Positions 1 through 7,001 of a DNA stretch of 18,401 nucleotides are shown here, piece by piece. Numbering within the stretch: the first letter of the stretch is position 1; each line of letters starts with the position of its first letter. The notes beneath the pieces are model-generated. The model saw nothing but the letters and a program-made list of their open reading frames with translations, was not told where the DNA came from and did no database searches. A program made the position numbers and the translations under genes. This DNA comes from Deltaproteobacteria bacterium (GTDB lineage Bacteria; Desulfobacterota; Dissulfuribacteria; Dissulfuribacterales; S140-46): NCBI GenBank assembly GCA_015491585.1, contig WFVQ01000230.1, positions 1 through 18,401 of the forward strand, in the 5' to 3' direction.

Positions 1-146
1 CGCTCCTTCAGTTCAGGCCACCGCTCCGACAGGCAGCGGGCTACCCCCCTGCCCGCGGTCTCCATGAGCACCATGCCCGGCAGGCCGAGCTCCTCGATGG
101 TCAACGAGTCCAGCCTCTGCATCTCTTCGGGAGTGACCAGCAGCAT
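1..146 (-). CDS. nnrE: NAD(P)H-hydrate epimerase (NnrE/YjeF N-terminal domain), partial
   Basis: The reverse strand reads an open frame from ATG at 146 to the window edge, about 48 residues. It begins MLLVTPEEMQRLDSLTIEEL and continues with LPGMVLMETAGRGVA, the classic opening of YjeF-N/NnrE proteins, in which a Met-Glu-x-Ala-Gly segment follows an N-terminal helix. The family epimerises the damaged cofactors NADHX and NADPHX in the cytosol; many bacterial versions are fused to the NnrD dehydratase, which cannot be checked because the rest lies outside the window. A purine-rich Shine-Dalgarno (AAGGGGA) sits about seven bases before the ATG. It is divergent from cooS across 107 bases. The N-terminal match is good but short. 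Confidence 0.72.
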   Translation of the reverse strand, partial: MLLVTPEEMQRLDSLTIEELGLPGMVLMETAGRGVARCLSERWPELKE

Positions 147-253
147 ACGGGTTCCCCTTTGTTTACGGTTGTATATGAGTTTTTTTCATGTTATCACCCA
201 ATCGATTCACCGTAACCACACAAACCGTGTCCACGCAAGAGGGAGGTGACGGA
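147..253. promoter_or_regulatory. Divergent intergenic region between nnrE and cooS with an inverted repeat
   Basis: These 107 bases must hold the promoters of both divergent genes. A 7-base inverted repeat, TTACGGT at 163-169 and ACCGTAA at 209-215, flanks an AT-rich stretch with a T run at about 180-186 and a perfect 8-base palindrome AATCGATT at 200-207. The arrangement would suit a regulator binding between the two promoters, but the repeat is short. I find no convincing -35/-10 pair on either strand and no clear CRP/FNR/CooA-type half-sites. The cooS Shine-Dalgarno (GGGAGGTGA) is at 241-249. Confidence 0.35.
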
Positions 254-2140
254 ATGGCCAGAGAACCGGTGCCAATTGAGGAGCGCTCCATTCACAAGGA
301 TGCCCATGCGATGCTCAGGAAGGCGGAAAGAGACGGCGTGGAGACCGCCTGGGACAGGCTCCACGTCCAGACCCCCCACTGCAACTTCTGCGAGCTGGGG
401 CTGTCGTGCAGGAATTGCGTCATGGGGCCGTGCCGCATCTCGCCCAAGGGCGACAAGCGGAAAAGGGGGGTGTGCGGCGCAGACGCCGATGTCATCGTGG
501 CCAGGAACTTCGGCAGGTTCATCGCCGGAGGCGCTGCGGGGCACTCGGACCACGGCCGGGATCTCATCGAGGTCCTCGAGGCCATAGTCACTGGAGAGAC
601 GAAGGACTACGAGATCCGCGACGAGGAGAAGCTGCTCAGGATCGCCGCCGAGCTCGGGATCCCCACTGAGGGGCGGAAGTTGATGGAAGTGGCCTCGGAC
701 CTGGTGGACGAATTCTATGCTGACTTCGGCAGCAGGCGGAAAGAGCTCTCGTTTCTCAGCCGGGTACCGGAGAAACGGCGCCAGATATGGCGCAAACTGG
801 GAATGACCCCGAGAGGAGTGGACCGCGAGATCGCAGAGATGATGCACCGCACCCACATGGGATGCGACAACGACGCGGCCAACACCCTGATCCACGCAGC
901 CAGGACCGCCCTGGCCGACGGCTGGGGAGGCTCCATGATAGGCACGGAGCTGTCGGACTGCATCTTCGGCACCCCCACTCCAAAGCGCTCCCAGGTAAAC
1001 CTCGGGGTGCTCAAGAAGGATATGGTCAACATACTGGTCCACGGCCACAACCCGGTGGTCTCGGAGATGATACTCGTAGCGTCCAGACTTCCCGAACTGG
1101 AGGCAAAGGCGAAGGAAGCGGGCGCTACTGGCATAAACCTCGCCGGACTCTGCTGCACCGGAAACGAACTCCTCATGAGACAGGGCGTGCCTATGGCAGG
1201 GAACCACCTGATGACCGAACTCGCGCTGGTGACCGGAGCGGTCGAGGCCATCGTCGTCGATTACCAGTGCATAATGCCCAGCCTCGTACAGGTGGCCGGC
1301 TGTTACCACACGAAGTTCATCACCACTGCCAACAAGGCGCGGTTCACCGGGGCGGTCCACTTCGACTTCCAGCCCGGCAACGCCCTGGACCAGGCCCGCA
1401 AGGTGGTCGAGATGGCGATAGATGCGTTCGCGGAGAGGGATCCGGACAAGGTGGAGATACCGGTCGAACCCGTGGAGATAGTGACGGGCTTCTCCAACGA
1501 GGCCATCCTCTCCGCCCTTGGAGGAGAGCTCACACCCCTGCTTGACGCGGTCAAGGCTGGCAAGATCAGGGGATTCACCGGGATCGTCGGATGCAACAAC
1601 CCGAAGTTCAAGCAGGACTCCTGCAACGTTGGGCTGGCCAAGGCCCTCATAGAGAGGGACATCCTGGTACTGGTGACCGGGTGCGTCACCACGGCCTGCG
1701 GCAAGGCCGGGCTCCTGGTCCCGGAAGCCGCGGAGATGGCGGGGCCGGGGCTCCGCGAGGTGTGCCAGGCCCTCTCCATCCCGCCGGTGCTGCACATGGG
1801 GAGCTGCGTTGACAACACCAGGATCCTGCAGCTCTGCGCCCTCATCGCCGACGAGCTCGGAGTGGACATATCCGATCTTCCGGTCGCGGCCTCGGCCCCT
1901 GAATGGTACTCGGAAAAGGCCGCGGCCATAGGGATGTATGCAGTCGCCAGCGGCATCTACACCCACCTGGGGCTTCCGCCGAACATCCTGGGATCAGAGA
2001 CCGTGACGAACCTCGCTATCGAGGGCCTCGAGGGGCTGGTAGGCGCTGTCTTCGCGGTAGAGCCCGATCCGGCCAAGGCGGCCCAGCTCATAGACGCCAG
2101 GATAGCCTCCAAGAGGAAAGGGCTGGGGCTGGCACCCTGA
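254..2140 (+). CDS. cooS: Anaerobic Ni-Fe carbon monoxide dehydrogenase catalytic subunit CooS
   Basis: This 628-residue protein oxidises CO to CO2 (reversibly) at a Ni-Fe-S C-cluster and passes electrons through B- and D-clusters. Near the N-terminus, C43 and C46 form a CX2C pair at the D-cluster position, and C52, C55, C60 and C74 fit the B-cluster. All C-cluster ligands expected from characterised CODHs are present: H265 (VHGHNP), C301 (LCCTGNE), C339 (DYQC), C447 (GCNN), C477 (TGC) and C518 (MGSC). K555 matches the active-site lysine, and H97 and H100 the histidine channel. Length is normal. The ATG at 254 is chosen over an upstream in-frame start at 188 because GGGAGGTGA lies directly before it and homology begins there. 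No cooF, cooC or acetyl-CoA synthase gene is in the window; hisA follows after two bases. Confidence 0.97.
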   Translation: MAREPVPIEERSIHKDAHAMLRKAERDGVETAWDRLHVQTPHCNFCELGLSCRNCVMGPCRISPKGDKRKRGVCGADADVIVARNFGRFIAGGAAGHSDHGRDLIEVLEAIVTGETKDYEIRDEEKLLRIAAELGIPTEGRKLMEVASDLVDEFYADFGSRRKELSFLSRVPEKRRQIWRKLGMTPRGVDREIAEMMHRTHMGCDNDAANTLIHAARTALADGWGGSMIGTELSDCIFGTPTPKRSQVNLGVLKKDMVNILVHGHNPVVSEMILVASRLPELEAKAKEAGATGINLAGLCCTGNELLMRQGVPMAGNHLMTELALVTGAVEAIVVDYQCIMPSLVQVAGCYHTKFITTANKARFTGAVHFDFQPGNALDQARKVVEMAIDAFAERDPDKVEIPVEPVEIVTGFSNEAILSALGGELTPLLDAVKAGKIRGFTGIVGCNNPKFKQDSCNVGLAKALIERDILVLVTGCVTTACGKAGLLVPEAAEMAGPGLREVCQALSIPPVLHMGSCVDNTRILQLCALIADELGVDISDLPVAASAPEWYSEKAAAIGMYAVASGIYTHLGLPPNILGSETVTNLAIEGLEGLVGAVFAVEPDPAKAAQLIDARIASKRKGLGLAP

Positions 2141-2142
2141 CG

Positions 2143-2916
2143 ATGCGGTTCAGGCCCTGCATAGACCTCCACGGAGGCAAGGTCAAACAGATCGTGGGCT
2201 CCACTCTGCGGGACGGAGCGGAGTCCGGAGTCAAGGAGAACTTCGTGGCGTCCAAGCCTCCCTCCTACTATGCCCGCCTCTTCAGGTCCGACGCCCTCAC
2301 CGGCGGCCACGTCATCATGCTGGGGCCCGGAAACGAGGAGGCGGCGCGGGAGGCCCTGGCCGCCTGGCCCGGCGGCATGCAGATAGGGGGGGGCATAACC
2401 GCCGAGAACGCCGCTGAGTGGCTGGACGCCGGGGCCTCGCACGTCATCGTCACCTCCTATGTCTTCAGGGAGGGCAGGATCGACCAGGAGCGGCTGGACT
2501 CCCTGGTCAGGGCGGTGGGCAGGGAGAGGATAGTGCTGGACCTGAGTTGCCGGAGGCGCGACGGCCGCTACTACATCGTCACAGACAGGTGGCAGAGGTT
2601 CACGGACGTGACGGTTGACCAGGAGAGCCTGGGGCGCCTGGCCGGCTTCTGCGCCGAGTTCCTGGTCCACGGGGTGGACGTGGAGGGGAAGTGCCAGGGG
2701 GTGGAGCAGGAGCTGGTGACCATCCTGGCCGAGCACTCTCCCATTCCCACCACCTATGCAGGCGGCGTGCGCCACCTCGACGACTTCAAGCTCGTCGGCG
2801 AGCTTGGTGGATGGCGGATCGACTGCACCGTTGGAAGCGCCCTGGACATATTCGGCGGAACCGGCGTGCGGTACGAAGAGCTGGTACGGTTCTGCAGGCG
2901 GTTGGAAAGGGGCTGA
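2143..2916 (+). CDS. hisA: ProFAR isomerase HisA, eukaryotic-type
   Basis: The 257-residue TIM-barrel protein matches the eukaryotic form of phosphoribosylformimino-5-aminoimidazole carboxamide ribotide isomerase, the Amadori rearrangement of histidine synthesis. It resembles yeast HIS6 more than ordinary bacterial HisA: RPCIDLHGGKVKQIVGSTL at the start, PSSYYA-like PPSYYARLF at 39-47, HVIMLGPGN at 56-64, VLDLSCRRRDGR at 131-142, VHGVDVEGKCQG at 175-186, TTYAGGVR at 203-210 and GSALDIFGG at 231-239. The general acid/base pair is probably D8 and D133. The ATG is two bases after the cooS stop, with only a weak G-rich site before it, suggesting translational coupling. No other his gene is visible. 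The gene converges with the membrane-protein gene that ends at 2932. Confidence 0.9.
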   Translation: MRFRPCIDLHGGKVKQIVGSTLRDGAESGVKENFVASKPPSYYARLFRSDALTGGHVIMLGPGNEEAAREALAAWPGGMQIGGGITAENAAEWLDAGASHVIVTSYVFREGRIDQERLDSLVRAVGRERIVLDLSCRRRDGRYYIVTDRWQRFTDVTVDQESLGRLAGFCAEFLVHGVDVEGKCQGVEQELVTILAEHSPIPTTYAGGVRHLDDFKLVGELGGWRIDCTVGSALDIFGGTGVRYEELVRFCRRLERG

Positions 2917-2943
2917 GCCCAGGGCCAGGGTTCACCTGGTGAA
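2910..2943. other. Two short palindromes between convergent genes
   Basis: A perfect GGGCT-G-AGCCC palindrome (2910-2920) overlaps the hisA stop and a perfect TTCACC-T-GGTGAA palindrome (2931-2943) overlaps the end of the opposing gene. They may help end transcription from both sides of this 15-base convergent gap, but single-base centres make poor hairpin loops and neither has a U-tract, so an intrinsic terminator is not established. Confidence 0.2.
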
Positions 2944-3342
2944 GAAGAGGTCCCATCCTATCGCCAGGAACGAGAAGAAGAATATCACGAAGTAGTTCCA
3001 CCGCTCCTTGGAGACGTAGAGACTGCTGACGAGATACTTCAACGCCTCGTATTCCTCTGGACAGAGCGGCTCTTGCCGCCTGAGCTTCTCCAGGAGCTCC
3101 AGCCTCGCGATGAGCCTCCTTCGGCGCTGGGTGATATAGGTCCTGAACAGGAAGAAAAGCATGTTCCCGCAGATCCCAATGTACCAGAAGGGCCTTATGA
3201 GATCAGGCCAATAGGCCTTGGCCACGAGAATCAGCCTCAGGGCTATGGCCCCTGTCAGCCCCACCCCAAATGCGGCCCAGGTCACCCATTCCGGCATGCG
3301 GTGGGGAATGGCCCCCTGCAATCCCGGCCTGCACCTATCCAT
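2932..3342 (-). CDS. Small three-helix membrane protein of unknown function
   Basis: I do not recognise the family. The 136-residue product has three likely membrane segments at about residues 19-41, 49-71 and 115-134. A very basic stretch (QRRRRLIAR, 72-80) and a charged helix at 80-105 lie between the second and third; the basic side would be cytoplasmic. It ends WDLFFTR. The ATG at 3342 is chosen because GAGGTGAGGTG sits immediately before it with about five bases from the first GAGGTG; a GTG one codon earlier is also open. It starts four bases after the stop of the HDOD-GAF gene, so it is the last gene of that operon and could be a membrane partner or anchor for that signalling protein (inference). 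Confidence 0.75.
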   Translation of the reverse strand: MDRCRPGLQGAIPHRMPEWVTWAAFGVGLTGAIALRLILVAKAYWPDLIRPFWYIGICGNMLFFLFRTYITQRRRRLIARLELLEKLRRQEPLCPEEYEALKYLVSSLYVSKERWNYFVIFFFSFLAIGWDLFFTR

Positions 3343-3346
3343 CACC

Positions 3347-4810
3347 TCACCTCGGCTTTAGGACGGCCTGGCGCGTTGCCAGGACCACCACCTGCCTGAT
3401 GGCCCTTATCTTCTTCAGGTCCTTCTGGTCGAAGCGGTCGCTCTCCATGAAGCGGTCCACCAAAAAACAGCCCAGGGGCCTGCCGTTCACTATCAGCGGA
3501 CTGACACAGACGAGCTTCTGCAGGTTCTCCTCCGGCTCGATCATGGGAACAGTGGGTATCTGCCCCCACGTCCCAACTGTCTCGCCGCCCTCCTTGAAGG
3601 CGGTGGAAATGGGAGGGGCCTTGGTTGGAAATGGTATCCGTAACCCCTCCTTCAACCCCTTCACTGAAACACCCAGGCCATATCTCGCCACCAGCTCGGT
3701 CCTATCCGGGTTCAGCATGCAGAGGACCACCCTGTCCAGCAACAGCCCGCGGTGGAGGCTCTCGGTGGCCATGAGATATATCTGATCCAGGGAGAAGCGC
3801 CCGCCGAGCACGAATCCCTGGAGCTGCCCCATCAGGTCCAAAAAGAACTCCTCGTGATCCTTCACTCCCTTGGTCAGCGGCTCCCGGTCCACATCGGCCT
3901 GCTGCCCCTTCAGCTCCGGCAGCACCTCTTCCCTTATGGCCCTCTTTATGGACTTCTCGTCCAACACCTCCTTGAACCTGGGGGTGTAGGAGACCGTCTT
4001 GGAGAGAGAGGCCACCAGCCGCTTGACCAAGGCTGTGGGCTTGAGGCGGTACTTCTTGGCAACCGTCTTGATCCTGTACGAGAGATCTATGAATGCGGCC
4101 TCGTCCTCGCTGAACAGGGCGGCGGCCAGCGGGGCCACCTCGTCCAGCACCTCCCTGACCTTCTGCCCCTTGTAGGAGCGGAGACGGGGAGCCCCTTCCA
4201 TGTGTCCCGTGATGGAAGCAGGGAGCTTCAGGAACTCTCCCAACTCCCTGCCCACGGAGTAGAAAAACTCCTGGGCAAGGCGCTGGCTCTTGGGGGCCAG
4301 CTCCATGCCCGATATAGCTTCATAGGCCTTGGGATCGTACAAGGCGGTCACTATCCTGGCAAAGGGCCGGAAAAGCGCGGCCAAAAAGATCTCCTCGGGG
4401 TTGTCAGCCACCCTTTCCCCGCCTATCTCCTGCGCCAGATGGGCATTGAGATACGCCTCGGCCATCAGCTTCACGGCCAGGAGATTGCCCCCTTCTGGAA
4501 GCAGATCCAGTATAGCCATACCCAGCGCGATCTCCCGGACGGAATTGAATCCGAGCATTATCACCGCCTGGGTCACGGTGGTTATCTCTTGACCGAGCCT
4601 GTTGTAGTAAAAGGAGTTGACGGTCTGCAGCACCTTGGTCACCAGACCGTAGTCCTCGAGGATTATCTGGGCCAGCTCCTGGGCAGAGATCTCGCTCTCA
4701 GGGTCCAGGGCCACCAGCTTGGATATGGTCTCGGAAAGACAGCCCAGCTCCCCCTTCTGAAAACGCTCCACCACGGCCTCACCGGTACGCCGAAGCTCCC
4801 TCGGGCCCAT
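3347..4810 (-). CDS. HDOD domain protein with C-terminal GAF-like domain
   Basis: The 487-residue product has an HDOD domain at roughly residues 15-210: SETISKLVAL, then the typical HDOD core LQTVNSFYYNRLGQEITTVT followed by AVIMLGFNSVREIALG. HDOD is an HD-like helical domain lacking phosphohydrolase residues, found in bacterial signalling proteins. After a helical linker, residues from about 320 to the end (SLDQIYLMATESLHRGLLLD, RVVLCMLNPDRTELVARYG, GRPLGCFLVDR) resemble a GAF sensory domain. The ATG at 4810 is preferred because AGGAGGAGCG precedes it; in-frame ATG 4825 has only a weak site. It lies 26 bases after the cysteine-cluster gene and 4 bases before the membrane-protein gene. The likely role is a soluble signalling or regulatory protein; the ligand and output are unknown. 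Confidence 0.85.
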   Translation of the reverse strand: MGPRELRRTGEAVVERFQKGELGCLSETISKLVALDPESEISAQELAQIILEDYGLVTKVLQTVNSFYYNRLGQEITTVTQAVIMLGFNSVREIALGMAILDLLPEGGNLLAVKLMAEAYLNAHLAQEIGGERVADNPEEIFLAALFRPFARIVTALYDPKAYEAISGMELAPKSQRLAQEFFYSVGRELGEFLKLPASITGHMEGAPRLRSYKGQKVREVLDEVAPLAAALFSEDEAAFIDLSYRIKTVAKKYRLKPTALVKRLVASLSKTVSYTPRFKEVLDEKSIKRAIREEVLPELKGQQADVDREPLTKGVKDHEEFFLDLMGQLQGFVLGGRFSLDQIYLMATESLHRGLLLDRVVLCMLNPDRTELVARYGLGVSVKGLKEGLRIPFPTKAPPISTAFKEGGETVGTWGQIPTVPMIEPEENLQKLVCVSPLIVNGRPLGCFLVDRFMESDRFDQKDLKKIRAIRQVVVLATRQAVLKPR

Positions 4811-4836
4811 CGCTCCTCCTGCCATATCCCCACTCA

Positions 4837-5568
4837 CTAAAGCGATATCCCGGCCTTGGAGGCCACCCGGTCCACAAGCGCCTGCGCCGGCTCCAACCCT
4901 GGACACGCCTCGGCGATGCGCCGCAGCAGTCTTCTAAGGAAGGCCCTGACCCGGCCGGCATTGCTTGGCATGACGACCAGGCCGGGAAAGGGGGAGGGCT
5001 CCAGGAGATGGCCTTGCTCCAGGCTGCCGGTGATAGAGGGAAGGAGATCGAAAAGATTGCCGCACCTCCCCCCGGTTTCCAGGGCCAGTTGCTCTATGAG
5101 CTGATACATCACAAGATGAAGTTCCATGAGGAATGGATCCATGTCTGCGCCAGGCGTGTTTTGGGTGCATGGGGAGAGCGAATGCATCCCCCTGCACGCC
5201 ATAGGCCGCCAGCGGTAGATGGTGCAGGTGCCGTCCTCGCCGAGCAGAGGACATGCACCCTTGACGTGACTGCCCCGGTCCTCTACCAACCGCTGTTCCA
5301 GACAGGCCCTGGCGATCTCGTTGGTGGTCGTAGTGGGCCTGTAAAGTTCATCTGGGAGATCGACGGACCGTAAAGCCCCATCCCCCGACTTCTCCAAGAG
5401 GTAGGCGGCCTCAACAGATGAAGCGAATATGTTGGTGGTGCAGCACAGCGGACACCCTGGCCTGCATGCGAGCTGAAACTCTTCCACGAACGAGTCGTAG
5501 AAACCATACATCTCCTCTAACACGGGAAAGGCCAGGGCCGCGCCGCTGGCGCTGAAGAGGACATCCAT
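4837..5568 (-). CDS. YkgJ-family cysteine cluster protein
   Basis: The 243-residue soluble protein carries the putative zinc- or iron-chelating cysteine pattern of the YkgJ/CxxCxxCC family (PF03692-like). A CX3CX2CC group (C35, C39, C42, C43) opens it, followed by CPLL at 106, DGTCTIY around C115, the hallmark RPMACRG at C125, and C134. The metal is unknown; bound Fe-S or zinc is plausible for the family. The C-terminal half has an arginine-rich helix (RVRAFLRRLLRR, 206-217). The start at 5568 has a poor Shine-Dalgarno; M20 is an alternative but too close to its own AGAGGAG. It is the first gene of a three-gene minus-strand operon with the HDOD-GAF and membrane-protein genes, suggesting a sensing or redox link (inference). 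Confidence 0.82.
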   Translation of the reverse strand: MDVLFSASGAALAFPVLEEMYGFYDSFVEEFQLACRPGCPLCCTTNIFASSVEAAYLLEKSGDGALRSVDLPDELYRPTTTTNEIARACLEQRLVEDRGSHVKGACPLLGEDGTCTIYRWRPMACRGMHSLSPCTQNTPGADMDPFLMELHLVMYQLIEQLALETGGRCGNLFDLLPSITGSLEQGHLLEPSPFPGLVVMPSNAGRVRAFLRRLLRRIAEACPGLEPAQALVDRVASKAGISL

Positions 5569-5593
5569 AGGGCCACACTATCCTGATCTTGGT

Positions 5594-5691
5594 CGCCGGT
5601 ACAGCATCAGAAGCCAAAATACCAGCCTCGACTTCACGATACCCAATCAAGGTCGAAAGTCAATCGGCCTCGGCTTGTGCTGCCACCGGCG
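5594..5691. repeat. Nested inverted repeat in the divergent region before the DUF434 gene
   Basis: The left arm 5594-5615 and right arm 5672-5691 can pair as three consecutive perfect blocks: CGCCGGT with ACCGGCG (7), CAGCA with TGCTG (5) and AAGCC with GGCTT (5), separated by small internal loops. A further TCGAC/GTCGA pair (5628-5632, 5652-5656) lies inside. It sits between the divergent YkgJ-like and DUF434 genes. It could be a structured leader, a small RNA or a regulatory site; it has no tRNA-like arms. Confidence 0.35.
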
Positions 5692-5754
5692 TGGCGCTAA
5701 CCTTGTACCATGTCCGAAACGCTCCGCCATACTGGATTCAGGCTTGGGAGGTGT

Positions 5755-6390
5755 ATGGCGGCGGCCGCCGAGCTGCGATACCTCCTCGACAGGGGATATC
5801 CCAAGAAGTCCTCGCTCCGCTTCGTGGGAGACCACCACCAGCTCAGGCAAGAGGAACGGGACCTCCTTTTCAGGGGCGTATTCGCCACCTCAGTGGCCGA
5901 GATCAGGCGGAGAAAGCTGGTGCGGCCAGGGGCTCTGAAAGGCGCCCAGCTCACCATAGACGGTCACAACGTCTTAATAACGCTGGAAAACTGTCTAAAG
6001 GGCCGTCCGTTCCTGGTCGGGCAGGACGGTTTCGTCAGGGACGTCTCCAGGGTCTTCAGGAGCTACCGCCCTACAGAACTGACCAGGGAGGCCTGGAGCC
6101 TGGTCTTGCAGCTCCTCGCAGACTACCGCCCCTCCCTGGCCACCGTCCTGCTCGACGCGCCGCTGGCCTTCAGCGCCAAACTCAAGGGGCAGATCCAGCG
6201 CTGGACCAGAGAGGCGGGTATCGCTGCAACAGTGAAACTCTCAGCCACTCCTGAACGGGAGATGGCGGCGGCGCACGACATAATCGCCACCGCGGACTCG
6301 GTGGTCCTCGACCGGGCCGCTGCAATCTTCGATATCGCAGGCCATATCATACGGCGGCGGCTCAGACAGCAGCCGCTGATAAGGTTCTGA
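5755..6390 (+). CDS. DUF434 / DUF5616 domain protein, possible PIN-like nuclease
   Basis: The 211-residue protein matches the DUF434 family: residues 5-60 include ELRYLLDRGYPKKSSLRFVG and a charged helix, followed by a DUF5616-type domain from about residue 65. That domain begins with a strand and acidic motif, LTIDGHNVLITLE (D69), then VLLDAP (D134) and HDIIATADSVVLDR (D175, D181, D186). Spaced acidic residues after beta-strands recall PIN-like nuclease folds, so an RNA- or DNA-cleaving role is possible but unproven. The ATG at 5755 is favoured by GGGAGGTGT just before it, although spacing is short; in-frame ATG 5710 would add 15 residues but has no ribosome site. It converges with the flavoprotein gene, leaving a 5-base gap. 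Confidence 0.8.
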   Translation: MAAAAELRYLLDRGYPKKSSLRFVGDHHQLRQEERDLLFRGVFATSVAEIRRRKLVRPGALKGAQLTIDGHNVLITLENCLKGRPFLVGQDGFVRDVSRVFRSYRPTELTREAWSLVLQLLADYRPSLATVLLDAPLAFSAKLKGQIQRWTREAGIAATVKLSATPEREMAAAHDIIATADSVVLDRAAAIFDIAGHIIRRRLRQQPLIRF

Positions 6391-6395
6391 TGGCC

Positions 6396-6971
6396 CTATC
6401 CGTAGAGACGCTTGAGGAGCCAGGCCATGTTCCTCCCAAGGACATCCATCGTCTCCATCGCCTCTTTGTCCTCTTCCACGTCACCCTTCTGAAGGCCGAA
6501 GCCCATGTTCCAGTAGGAGGAACCAGGCACGATCATCTGGCCTATGAAGAAGAAGTGATTAAGGGAGTTGAACACGTGGATGGCGCCTCCCCTCCTGGCG
6601 GCCACAACGGCGGCCCCAACCTTGCGGCGGAGCATGTCGCCGTTCACCCTGGCCACCATGCCGGCCCTGTCTATCAGGGCCTTCATCTCGGCAGAGACAT
6701 TGGCGAAGTAGGTAGGAGAACCGAGGATGATCCCCTGGGCGTCCAGCATCTTCTCTATGCAGGAGTTAACGATGTCGTCCTCCACTGCGCACCGGCGGTT
6801 CTTCCGCTCCTTGCACTGGTAGCAGGCGATGCATCCCCGCACTTCCTGCCCTGCGAGCTGCACCAGCTCTGTAGAGATTCCCTCCTCCTCGAGCCGGGCC
6901 AGGACAACCCGTATCATGGAGGCCGTGTTTCCATCCTTGCGCGCACTGCCGTTGAAGGCCACCACCTTCAT
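6396..6971 (-). CDS. Iron-sulfur flavoprotein (Isf-like) of the NADPH-dependent FMN reductase family
   Basis: The 191-residue protein has a flavodoxin-like fold: MKVVAFNGSARKDGNT is the FMN phosphate-binding loop, and GSPTYFANVSAEMKALIDR (84-102) is the family's second FMN segment. A compact cysteine group, C47-X2-C50-X2-C53-X7-C61, matches the 4Fe-4S motif of iron-sulfur flavoproteins such as the Methanosarcina Isf, which differs slightly in the last spacing. Such proteins move electrons between ferredoxin and acceptors such as O2 or H2O2 in anaerobes. The start is very strongly supported by AAGGAGGTGAT seven bases upstream. It lies 30 bases downstream of the aminotransferase gene and is probably co-transcribed with it. 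The physiological partner is unknown. Confidence 0.87.
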   Translation of the reverse strand: MKVVAFNGSARKDGNTASMIRVVLARLEEEGISTELVQLAGQEVRGCIACYQCKERKNRRCAVEDDIVNSCIEKMLDAQGIILGSPTYFANVSAEMKALIDRAGMVARVNGDMLRRKVGAAVVAARRGGAIHVFNSLNHFFFIGQMIVPGSSYWNMGFGLQKGDVEEDKEAMETMDVLGRNMAWLLKRLYG

Positions 6972-7001
6972 GCCATCACCTCCTTCTCAGCGCCTGCCCC
7001 T

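Noticed and set aside
194..1966. A 590-codon open frame on the minus strand opposite cooS
   Set aside because: It is fully antisense to a gene with all CODH catalytic residues; its composition (rich in His, Gly, Arg, Val) and lack of any recognisable domain mark it as a GC-driven shadow.
3752..4840. A 362-codon plus-strand open frame opposite the HDOD gene
   Set aside because: It is antisense to a recognisable HDOD-GAF protein, has low-complexity His/Leu/Gly-rich composition and no ribosome site.
5594..5691. Possible selenocysteine-type tRNA because of length and a CTTCAC loop-like segment
   Set aside because: No T-arm GGTTCGA-type sequence, no anticodon stem pairing and no plausible acceptor end, so only a generic inverted repeat is reported.
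5589..6254. A 221-codon plus-strand frame overlapping the DUF434 gene
   Set aside because: Arg/Gly/Pro-rich shadow in another frame; the DUF434 frame carries family motifs and a ribosome site.
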